A stretch of DNA of 64,000 bases. It comes from Solirubrobacter sp963848475 (GTDB lineage Bacteria > Actinomycetota > Thermoleophilia > Solirubrobacterales > Solirubrobacteraceae). Every line of letters begins with the position of its first letter. Within the stretch, counting starts at the first letter, position 1. The notes under the pieces were generated by a model. It saw only the letters and a program-made list of their open reading frames with translations. It was not told the DNA's origin and did no database searches. The position numbers and the translations under genes are program-made. The DNA lies in the NCBI GenBank assembly GCA_963848475.1, contig CAWKDW010000014.1:124001-188000 (forward strand). The letters run 5' to 3'. This document shows, in pieces, positions 41,481 through 49,281 of this stretch.

Positions 41481-42866
41481 TCAGGCTTCGCGGTCGGGGT
41501 TCTGGACCCCGTCCGGACCCGCTTCCAGCAGCGCGACGCACTCGATGTGCGGGGTCTGCGGGAACATGTCGACCGGGCGCACCTTGACCAGGCGGTAGCC
41601 GGCCTCGACGAGCTGGGCGGCGTTCGGCGCCAGCGTCGTCGGGTTGCAGGAGACGTAGACGATCCGGCTCGGGGCGGCGTCGACGATCCGGCGGACGATC
41701 TTCTGGGAGAGGCCGGCGCGCGGAGGATCGATGATCGCGAGGTCCGGCTTGCCCTCCTTCTCCACGAGCTCCTTGAGCGCGAGGCGGGCGTCGCCGGCGT
41801 AGAAGTTCGCGTTCTCGATCTCGTTGATCTTGGCGTTCTCGATCGCGTCGGCGGCGGCGGTCTCGACGATCTCGAGGCCGATCACCTTGCGCGCGCGGGT
41901 GGCGAGCGAGAGGCCGATCGTGCCGATGCCGCAGTAGAGGTCGAAGACCTTCTCGGTGCCGTGCAGGTCCGCGAACTCGATCGCGACGCCGTAGAGGACC
42001 TCGGCCATCTCGGTGTTCGTCTGGAAGAACGCCTCGGGGGAGATCAGGAAGTCGAGGTCGCCGAGGCGCTCGGTCAGCTGCGGCGAGCCCTCCAGCAGCG
42101 AGTGCTCGCCGCCATAGGTGCTCTCGCCGAGGCCGGAGGTCTGCGTCCACCAGATCCCGTCGGCGTCGACGGCGGCGACCAGCGCGTCGACGTCGAGCTT
42201 GCCGGGCGAGGTCACCAGGCGCACCTGCGTCTGGCCGGTCCGGCGGCCCTCGCGGATCACGAGGTTGCGCAGGAAGCCGCGCTGGTCGCGCCGGTCCCAG
42301 GCGCCGAGGCCCTGGTCGCGGCAGAAGGCCAGCACCTGCTCGCGCAGCTCGTTCGAGCGCTCGGAGGCGAGCTTGCAATCGACCATCGGCACGATCTCGT
42401 TCCAGCGGCCGGGTGCGTGGAAGCCGCACACCAGCTCGCCTTCGGCGCCGACCCCGAACGAGTACTCGATCTTGTTGCGGTAGCGCCACTGCTCGAGCGC
42501 GGGAACGATCGGCTCGAGCTCGAAGTCCTCGAGCCGGCCGATCCGCTTCAGCGCGTCGGCGACCTGCTCGCTCTTGATCTCGAGCTGGCGCTCGTAGGGC
42601 AGCACCTGCCAGGGCGCGCCCGGATGATCGGCGAACTCGGGGATGCGCTCCGGCGAGGGCTCGACGATCTCGATCGCGCGCGCCTCCGCGTACGCCTTCT
42701 TGGCCTTGCCGACCTCGGCCCGCACACGGTCGCCGGGGACGGCGCCGGCCACGAACACGACGTAGCCCTCGAGTCGGGCCACGCCGTTACCGCCGTGGGC
42801 CAGCGAATCGATGGTCAGCTCCAACACGTCGCCGCGTGAAGGTCGGGAAAAAGTGGCCGAGGACAT
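41481..42866 (-). CDS. RlmD/TrmA-family RNA (uracil-5-)-methyltransferase lacking the Fe-S cysteines
   Basis: 461 residues, intact. N-terminal TRAM domain (GDVLELTIDSLAHGGNGVARLEG), central insert, then the SAM-binding domain with FDLYCGIGTIGLSLA, IIDPPRAGL and the catalytic Cys in YVSCNPTTLA. It methylates a uracil in rRNA or tRNA. The usual cysteine cluster after the TRAM domain (C-P-x4-5-C-G-G-C-x-W-Q) is replaced by EFADHPGAPWQVLPYERQ, so no 4Fe-4S cluster is expected. Confidence 0.9.
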   Translation of the reverse strand: MSSATFSRPSRGDVLELTIDSLAHGGNGVARLEGYVVFVAGAVPGDRVRAEVGKAKKAYAEARAIEIVEPSPERIPEFADHPGAPWQVLPYERQLEIKSEQVADALKRIGRLEDFELEPIVPALEQWRYRNKIEYSFGVGAEGELVCGFHAPGRWNEIVPMVDCKLASERSNELREQVLAFCRDQGLGAWDRRDQRGFLRNLVIREGRRTGQTQVRLVTSPGKLDVDALVAAVDADGIWWTQTSGLGESTYGGEHSLLEGSPQLTERLGDLDFLISPEAFFQTNTEMAEVLYGVAIEFADLHGTEKVFDLYCGIGTIGLSLATRARKVIGLEIVETAAADAIENAKINEIENANFYAGDARLALKELVEKEGKPDLAIIDPPRAGLSQKIVRRIVDAAPSRIVYVSCNPTTLAPNAAQLVEAGYRLVKVRPVDMFPQTPHIECVALLEAGPDGVQNPDREA

Positions 42867-42886
42867 ACATCTGTGAGGATGACAGG

Positions 42887-43621
42887 GTGTCCATCGACGA
42901 CCCAGAAGACCTCGCCGGCATGCAGGCCGCGGGCCGCGTCGTGGCCGAGACGCTGCGCGAGCTCGCGCGTCGCGTGCGCCCAGGCGTGACCACCGGCGAC
43001 CTCGACCTTCTCGCGGCGGACATCTTCGCCCGCCACGGCGCCCGCTCCGGCCCCCAGCTCGACTACGACTTCCCCGGTGCCGTCTGCATCTCGATCGACG
43101 ACGAGTGCGTCCACGGGATCCCGGGCCCGCGCAAGCTTCGTGAGGGGCAGCTCGTCAAGCTCGACGTCACCGCCGAGCTCGACGGCTTCTACGCCGACGC
43201 CTGCCGCACGGTCGGGGTCGGCCGCGTGCGAGCGCGCGAGCAGCGGCTCGTCGCCGCCGCCCAGTCGTCCCTGCGCCTCGGTCTCGAGGCCGCGGTCGCG
43301 GGCAACAACGTGGGCGCGATCGGCGCCGCGGTCCAGGCCGAGGTCGAGCGCCGCGGGTTCAACGTCTGCGCCGAGCTCAGCGGCCACGGCATCGGGCGCC
43401 GGATCCACGAGGAGCCCGACGTGCCCAACATCGCCTGGGACGGCCCGATGCTGACCAACGGGCTGGTGATCACCGTCGAGCCGATCATCGCCGCCGGCGC
43501 CGGCGAGGTCTACGTCGACGACGACGGCTGGACGATCCGGACCGACGACGGCTCGCCGTCCGCGCACTTCGAGCACACGATCGTCATCACCGACGCCGCG
43601 CCGATCCTCCTGACCGCGTGA
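42887..43621 (+). CDS. map: Methionine aminopeptidase type I
   Basis: 244 residues. It removes the initiator Met from nascent proteins. Metal ligands are visible: Asp in LDVTAELDGFYADACRT (two), His in SGHGIGRRIHEEP, Glu in ITVEPII and Glu in FEHTIVIT. GTG 42887 (VSIDDPEDLAGMQAAGRVV) fits the family start. An in-frame start at 42836 would add an unusual 17-residue extension and overlap the divergent methyltransferase gene. The stop overlaps the next start as GTGA. Confidence 0.94.
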   Translation: MSIDDPEDLAGMQAAGRVVAETLRELARRVRPGVTTGDLDLLAADIFARHGARSGPQLDYDFPGAVCISIDDECVHGIPGPRKLREGQLVKLDVTAELDGFYADACRTVGVGRVRAREQRLVAAAQSSLRLGLEAAVAGNNVGAIGAAVQAEVERRGFNVCAELSGHGIGRRIHEEPDVPNIAWDGPMLTNGLVITVEPIIAAGAGEVYVDDDGWTIRTDDGSPSAHFEHTIVITDAAPILLTA

Positions 43622-44564
43622 GCACGCGTCGCATCGCCGGGCACGAGACCGGCCCCATCGGGCTCGGCTGCATGGGGATGACGTGGGCCTACGGCGCCGA
43701 CGAGCGCGACACGGACGAGTCGATCGCGACGATCCACCGTGCCCTGGACATCGGCGTGACCCTGCTCGACACCGCCGACATGTACGGCCCGTTCACGAAC
43801 GAGGAGCTCGTCGGGCGCGCGATCGCCGGGCGCCGCGACGAAGTCGTCCTGGCCACCAAGTGCGGGCTCGTCGTCGAGGACGCGGCCGAGTACGTCCTGG
43901 CTCGCAACGGCCGCCCGGAGCACGTGCGCTCCGCCGTCGAGGGGTCACTGCGGCGGCTGCAGACGGACTTCATCGACCTCTACCAGCTGCACCGCGTCGA
44001 TCCCGACGTGCCGCTGGAGGAGACCTGGGGCGCGATGGCCGCGCTCGTGGCCGAGGGCAAGGTCGGCGCGCTCGGCATGTCCGAGGTCGGCGTCGGCGAG
44101 CTCGAGCGCGCGCACGCGATCCACCCGGTCGCCTCGGTGCAGTCCGAGGGCTCGCTGTGGACGCGCGACGCCTTCGCCGAGGTCGTGCCCTGGTGCGCCG
44201 CCCACGGCGCCGCCTTCCTGCCCTTCGCCCCGCTCGGCCGCGGCTTCCTCACGGGCGCGCTCGCGCCGCAGAAGTTCCCGCCGGGCGACTTCCGCAAGAA
44301 CAACCCGCGCTTCCAGCCCGAGGCGATGGACGCCAACGCCGCGCTCGTCGAGGCGGTCAAGGCCGTCGCCGCACGGCTCGACGCCACCCCGGCGCAGGTC
44401 GCCCTCGCCTGGCTGCTGGCCCAGGGCGAGCACGTCGTCCCGATCCCGGGCACCAAGCGCCGCACCCGGCTCGAGGAGAATGCGGCCGCGGGCGAACTCA
44501 CCTCTCGGCGACGGACCTCGCCGAGCTCGACGCCCTCCCGGCCCCGGTCGGCGAGCGCTACTGA
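43618..44564 (+). CDS. Aldo/keto reductase, one frame break near the end
   Basis: About 315 residues. NADPH-dependent reductase of the AKR barrel: GLGCMGMTWAYG, LDTADMYGPFTNEELVGRAI with catalytic Asp and Tyr, VVLATKCG with the Lys, DLYQLHRVDPD with the His, and VVPIPGTKRRTRLEENAAAGEL for cofactor binding. The frame changes near 44502, and the last residues are LAELDALPAPVGERY. Coupled to map by GTGA. Substrate unknown. Confidence 0.9.
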
Positions 44565-45491
44565 GCACCGAGCGTCGAGTTTCTCGCGCTGTACTCGAGA
44601 AACTCGACGCTCGCGAGTTCGAGCGCCGCGCGGACGCGCCGAACGACCGCTCCCGGCTTGGTGACCGCCTCAGCCCATGTCGTCCGGATCACGGTCTCCC
44701 CGTGCGCCTCGAGGACGCGCTGCCGCGTAGTGTCATCCGCGCGAGCGAGCATCTGATCGTGGAACGTCCTGCTGTCGGCCTCGAGGATCACCCGCCGGTC
44801 GGGCCAGCGAAAGTCCGGGAAATAGCGCAGACGAGATTGGTTGACCTCCGGCCTCGGCAGCCCTCCCTGGAGAAGGATCGCCAGGACGATGTCCTCGTAC
44901 TCGTTGCGCGTCGGCGCGGCGGTGGCGAGGATCTCCCGCAGCTTCTTTGCGCCGCGGTGGTGGCTGGTCACGAGCTCGCTGACCTTGATGCATCGCTGGT
45001 TGAGTGCCTCGTTGACGGCGCGCCGGACCCGCTCGTAGGGCTCGGTCGCGGCGAGATCTCGGAGCGTACGCCCGGGCGAGGTCACAGGGATGCCTTTGAC
45101 GAACACCCGCTCGATCCGGTCGGCCCGATGTGTCCGGATGCCGGGATGGACCTTCAGCTTGGGCGCGGTGACCTCGGGGATCGCGACCGTCCCAAGGAAG
45201 CCAGCCGCGGAGCACGGCGCCGGAATAGTGCGAGAGAGCCGCATCGGGACCGCAGGCCTTGACGGCGGCGAGGAAGCAGCCCTCGAGCGGTGGATTCGGC
45301 ACCACCGAGTAGACCCCGCGGTGAAACGGGAAGAGGCGGCCGCTCTGCACCCGCCAGGTGATCGCGCCGTCGGAGAGCCCGCACCGGTGCAGCTCATCGA
45401 GGTCGACGATGGTCCACTGCGGCGCCGCGAGCCGCGCGACGCGGGCGTCGGCTTTCTCGAACTGCTCTGGCGTAACTCGACGTTCGCGCAT
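44558..45491 (-). CDS. AbiEi-type winged-helix protein fused to DUF559 (Vsr-like) nuclease domain, one frame break
   Basis: About 311 residues. The N-terminal AbiEi-like region reads VDLDELHRCGLSDGAITWRV, RLFPFHRGVYSVVPNPP and DAALSHYSGAVL. The C-terminal nuclease-like domain has NEYEDIVLAILLQGGL, FPDFRWPDRRVILEADSRTFH and HGETVIRTTWAEAV; the D and E-x-D arrangement is that of Vsr/DUF559 endonucleases. The frame changes near 45210. The last residues, ASVEFLEYSARNSTL, are encoded by palindrome copy 1. No toxin gene is adjacent, so a plain AbiE toxin-antitoxin role is doubtful. Confidence 0.8.
44570..44612. repeat. 43-base palindrome, copy 1 of a pair
   Basis: Perfect 17-base arms, GAGCGTCGAGTTTCTCG and its complement, around a 9-base loop. 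Its reverse complement matches the repeat at 45595-45638 with one substitution and one inserted base, while the flanks do not match. It lies between the convergent aldo/keto reductase and AbiEi/DUF559 genes and encodes the last residues of the latter. Confidence 0.88.
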
Positions 45492-45594
45492 CGCCGCAGC
45501 ATCGCGGCGCGCCCTGCCACCGAACAACGCGCGTCCGCCACAACTGTGTGCCGAAAGTGTGCCGATTCTGCGCAGCCCGCCCGCGCTGCACATC

Positions 45595-45638
45595 GAGTGT
45601 CGAGTTTCTCGCAGTACAGCGCGAGAAACTCGACGCTC
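45595..45638. repeat. 44-base palindrome, copy 2 of a pair (inverted)
   Basis: Arms of 18 bases with one mismatch around the loop AGTACAGC. It lies 104 bases upstream of the AbiEi/DUF559 start and eight bases after the end of the 45646-46041 gene. Orientation is opposite to copy 1, judged from the asymmetric centre. Confidence 0.88.
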
Positions 45639-45645
45639 GCGGCGC

Positions 45646-46041
45646 CTACGCGAGCTTCGCGTCGACCGCCGCGAGCACCGTCTTGCGGTTCGCGTTGCGG
45701 CGCTCGTACTCGCGCACGCGGCGCAGGTCCGGGGCGTCGAGCCCGCTGAGCCGGGAGACGATCAGCGCGGCGGTCAGGTCGTCGTAGTCGGCGATCGGGA
45801 ACTCGTCGGTCGCCCCGGTCACGCGCCTGACCTCGCGGATCACGCGGTCGGTGGGGGCGGAGATCGCGCGGCGGAGGATCTCGGCCAGCAGGTCGGTGGC
45901 GTCGTCGCGGGTCATGCGCCCGCGGCGGACGGCGTCGTCAAGCGTGTCCTGCAGCCGTTCGCGGGTGATCACCATCACGTCGAGCGGGTTCAGCACGCTG
46001 CGCGATGCGGTCTCCTCGGACTCCTTCTTGACCGGCGGCAT
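45646..46041 (-). CDS. Helical protein of unknown function downstream of argF
   Basis: 131 residues, highly charged and helical: VMVITRERLQDTLDDAVRRGRMTRDDATDLLAEILRR, then FPIADYDDLTAALIVSRLSGL, and a C-terminal RVREYERRNANRKTVLAAVDAK. The first part recalls phasin-like or DUF-type helical proteins of actinobacteria, but I cannot assign a family. ATG 46041 is placed ten bases after AGGTGG; GTG 46053 is an alternative. Probably cotranscribed with argF. Confidence 0.65.
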   Translation of the reverse strand: MPPVKKESEETASRSVLNPLDVMVITRERLQDTLDDAVRRGRMTRDDATDLLAEILRRAISAPTDRVIREVRRVTGATDEFPIADYDDLTAALIVSRLSGLDAPDLRRVREYERRNANRKTVLAAVDAKLA

Positions 46042-46053
46042 GGCCGCTGCCAC

Positions 46054-46957
46054 CTACCCGTCCTGCCCGGTCGTCGAAACGAGCAGCTCGAGCAGCGCCT
46101 TCTGTGCGTGGCGGCGGTTCTCGGCCTGATCCCAGATGCGCTGGCGCGGGCCGTAGAGCACGGACTCGGTGATCTCCTCGCCCGGATGGGCCGGCAGGCA
46201 GTGCAGCGCGAAGGCGTTGGGGCCGGCCGCGTCGAGCAGCGCATCGTCGACGATGTAGGGCGCGAGCGCCTCGCGGCGGGCGGCGGCGGAATCCTCGGAA
46301 TCGCTCATCGAGACCCAGACGTCGGTGTAGACGGCGTCGGCGCCCGCGACGGCCTCGGCCGGGTCCTCGAACAGGATGGCGGGCGTCTCGCCGTCGGGGA
46401 GCTGGTAGCCCGGCGGGCGCCGCGACACGCACCTCGACACCCGCCAGTGCACCGACGATCGCCAGCGAGCGGGCGACGTTGTTGCCGTCACCGACGTAGG
46501 TCAGTACGCGGCCGTCGAGGGAGCCGAGCGCCTCGCGCATCGTCTGCAGATCGGCGAGCGCCTGGCACGGGTGGTGCAGCGGCGAGAGCATGTTCACCAC
46601 CGGAACAGTCGCATGCTCGGCAAGCCCGGTGAGCTCTGCCTCGTCGCCGGTGCGCAATCCGATCACCGCGGCGTGGCGCGAAAGCACGAGCGCGGTGTCG
46701 CGAACCGACTCGCCGCGGGTGATCTGCATCTCGTCCGCGCGCAGGACCATCGGGTGCCCGCCGAGCTCGAAGACGCCGGCCTCGAACGACGTGCGGGTGC
46801 GCGTCGACGGCTTGTTGAACAAGAGCGCGACCGTGAGGCCCTCGAGCGCCCGCGAGGAGAGCGGCGCGGCCTTGAGCGCCGCGGCGCGGTTGAGCAGGAG
46901 ATCGAGCCGGGCCGCGTCCAGCTCGGCGCCGGTGATGAAGTGAGTCGATGCGGGCAT
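46054..46957 (-). CDS. argF: Ornithine carbamoyltransferase, one frame break
   Basis: About 300 residues. It makes citrulline from ornithine and carbamoyl phosphate. Motifs: KPSTRTRTSFEAG (carbamoyl phosphate), SPLHHPCQALADLQTM, the ornithine-binding VSMSDSEDSAAARRE (variant of SMG), and FALHCLPAHPGEEI. The frame changes near 46430. The ATG at 46957 overlaps the 5' end of the divergent nuclease-like gene by ten bases. Confidence 0.94.
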
Positions 46958-47580
46958 TGACCTGGAACCTCTACCACGGACGGAGCCTCGATCCCACTCG
47001 GCGCTCGCTGCTGAACGAGTTCGCGACGCAACTCGCCGGCTGGGAATGGGACGTCGCGCTGCTGCAGGAGGTCCCGCCGTGGTGGCCGCCGCTGCTGGCC
47101 GCGGCCGCCGGGGCGCAGGAGCGGCACGTGCTGACCTCGCGCAACTTCGGCCTCGCGCTGCGCCGCGCGATCGCCTCGCGCAAGCCGGACCTCCTGAAGT
47201 CCAACGGCGGCGGGGCCAACGCGATCCTCGTGCGCGGCGTGATCGAGGAGCACCGCACGGAGCGGCTGACGTGGCGGCCGGAGCGCCGGTACGCGCACGG
47301 CGTCAAGCTCGAGCAGGGGTGGGTCGTGAACGTGCACGCGTCCACCCATCGGGACGCCTGGGCGCGCCGCGACACGCTGCGCGCGCTCGCCGCGTTCCCC
47401 GAGCCGTACCTCTTCGGCGGCGACGTGAACCTGGGCGGCAAGCCCGAGCTCCCGGGCCTGCTGCACGTCGGCGGCAACCACGTCGACCACCTCTACACCC
47501 GCGGAACACCAGCCAAAGCGGTCGAAGTGCTCGATCGCGGCCGGCTGTCAGATCACGCGCCGGTGCGGGTCACCCTCTGA
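46948..47580 (+). CDS. Endonuclease/exonuclease/phosphatase-family protein
   Basis: 210 residues, intact. EEP-fold landmarks: LTWNLYHGR (Asn), DVALLQEVPPWWPP (metal-binding Glu), VVNVHAS with His, FGGDVNL (Asp and Asn) and RLSDHAPVRVTL (Asp-His). No signal peptide or membrane segment. It may cleave nucleic acids, phospholipids or inositol phosphates. The start is fixed by the conserved N-terminus, which forces a ten-base divergent overlap with argF. Confidence 0.85.
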   Translation: MRALTWNLYHGRSLDPTRRSLLNEFATQLAGWEWDVALLQEVPPWWPPLLAAAAGAQERHVLTSRNFGLALRRAIASRKPDLLKSNGGGANAILVRGVIEEHRTERLTWRPERRYAHGVKLEQGWVVNVHASTHRDAWARRDTLRALAAFPEPYLFGGDVNLGGKPELPGLLHVGGNHVDHLYTRGTPAKAVEVLDRGRLSDHAPVRVTL

Positions 47581-48038
47581 TCCCGAAGCCGCGCAGCATC
47601 AGCATCGCCCGCTCCCCGGCCGTGCCGGGCTTGGGCAGCACGCCGAGGCTCATCGCGGCCGCGTAGACGTCGAAGAACGAGCGCACCCGCAGCAGCAGGC
47701 CGTCCTCGAGCTCGGCGTAGACGACGACGTGCACGTCGACCGGCGCGCCCGGTCGGAGAGATCCGCCCGATCGGGCCCGTGTGGGTCCCGAGCAGCCGGC
47801 ATGGCGCGCAGACGAACGTCCCGTCGGTCAGCCGCGCTCCGGTCGTGTTGACGCGTGCGTCGGGCATCGCCGCCCAGAGCTGCCTCGCATGGTCGGCCAG
47901 CGCGCGGGTTCCGACGATCGGTTCCGGGGTGAGCGGGTCCTCGTAGTGGACCGCGCGCGCGCACACGGATTCGAACCCGCGCGGATCGCGCCCTGACCAG
48001 GCGCGCTCCCAAGAGTCGAAGAGCTCGTCGACCTCCAT
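47570..48038 (-). CDS. SnoaL/NTF2-like protein, one frame break
   Basis: About 155 residues. The pattern ELFDSWERAWSGRDPRGFESVCARAVHYEDPLTPEP is that of SnoaL-like polyketide cyclase relatives, with HARQLWAAMPDARVNTTGARL and, after a frame break near 47740, VDVHVVVYAELEDGLLLRVRSFFDVY. The family folds as an open cone and includes cyclases and small-molecule-binding proteins. No biosynthetic genes are near. Confidence 0.78.
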
Positions 48039-48046
48039 TGACCGCC

Positions 48047-49268
48047 ATGATGGCTCAAATGCGCCGTGTCCTGCGAGAGCGCGAGTTCCGCTTACTCTGG
48101 CTGGGGCAGAGCGCGAGCACGATCGGCGACCGTCTCGTGTTCGTCGCGCTCGCGCTGTACGTGACCCAGATCGGGACGCCGACCGACGTCGGCGTGGTGC
48201 TCGCCTCGCACGCCATCCCGTTCGTCGCGTTCCTGATGCTCGGCGGTGTCTGGGCCGACCGCCTGCCGCGGCATCTGGTGATGGTCGCCACCGACGTCGT
48301 CCGCGCGACGATGCACGCGCTGCTGGCGATCCTGATCTTCACCGGCAGCGTCGAGATCTGGCACATCGTCGTCATCGAGGCCGTCTTCGGCGCCGCCGAA
48401 GCGTTCTTCCGCCCCGCCTACACGGGCCTGATGCCGCAGACCGTTCCCGAGGAACTGCTCCAGGAGGCCAGCGCGGCGACCGCGATCGTGAACACCGTGG
48501 CCGAGTTCGCCGGCCCGGCGCTCGCAACGGCGCTGGTGCTGGGGATCGGCGCCGGCTGGGCGTTCGCCGTCGACGCCGCGACGTTCGTCGTCTCCGCCGC
48601 CTTCCTGATCCAGGTCAGGCCGCGCCGGCGCGGGAAGGTGATCGAGCAGGGCTCGATGCTCAGCGAACTACGCGGCGGCTGGCGGGAGTTCCGCTCGCGG
48701 ACCTGGGTCTGGGCGACCGTGGCCATCTTCTGCTTCATGCTGATCTTCGCCTTCGCGCCGTACGTCGTGCTGGGCCCGACCGTGGCCGAGGACGTCTACG
48801 GCTCCCAGGGCTTCTACGGCGTCCTGGCGGCCGCGCTGGGCGCGGGCACGATCGCGGGCGCGACGGTGGGCTTTCGCTGGCGCCCGCAGCGCCCGCTGCT
48901 GGCGGCGTTCATCCTCAACCTCGGCTGGCCCGCGTCGATCGCGCTGTTCGCGGCGGGAGCTCCGCGCGGGCTGCTGATCGCCGCGTTCGTGATCGCCGGC
49001 GCCGGGCTGTCGCTGTTCGACGTCTGGTGGCAGACGGCGCTGGCGCAGCGGATCCCGCCGCACGCGCTCTCGCGCGTCTCTTCATATGACTGGATGGGCT
49101 CGCTCGCGTTGCTCCCACTGGGCTACCTGCTCGCCGGACCGATCGGCGAGGCGGTCGGGGCGGCGGAGGTGCTGGTCGTGGGAGGCGCGATCGGGCTCGC
49201 GATCTCGACCGCTCGGATTCCTCATCCCCGACGTCTGGCGGTTGCGCGCGATTTCCTCGAACCGTTAA
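48047..49268 (+). CDS. MFS transporter (MFS_3/enterobactin exporter-like), one frame break near the end
   Basis: About 407 residues with 12 predicted membrane segments: FRLLWLGQSASTIGDRLVFVALALYV, VWADRLPRHLVMVATDVVR (motif A-like), and VWWQTALAQRIPPHALSRVSSYDWMGSLALLPLGY. This is the MFS_3 pattern of macrolide or siderophore exporters. A frame change near 49210 gives the usual ending LIPDVWRLRAISSNR and a TAA at 49266-49268; the other frame runs on to 49285. The stop overlaps the -10 box of the next gene. Confidence 0.85.
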
Positions 49269-49271
49269 GGT
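49266..49271 (+). promoter_or_regulatory. -10 box at the head of the beta-helix array
   Basis: TAAGGT, sharing the TAA stop of the MFS gene, ends ten bases before the ATG of array member A. No Shine-Dalgarno sequence fits. Confidence 0.4.
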
Positions 49272-49281
49272 CGTCCAGATC

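Noticed and set aside
44570..45638. Palindromes as ordinary bidirectional terminators only
   Set aside because: Copy 1 does lie between convergent genes, and copy 2 follows a gene end, so a terminator role is possible. The near-identical 43-base sequence with sharp borders and opposite orientation around one gene goes beyond what termination needs, so it is kept as a finding.
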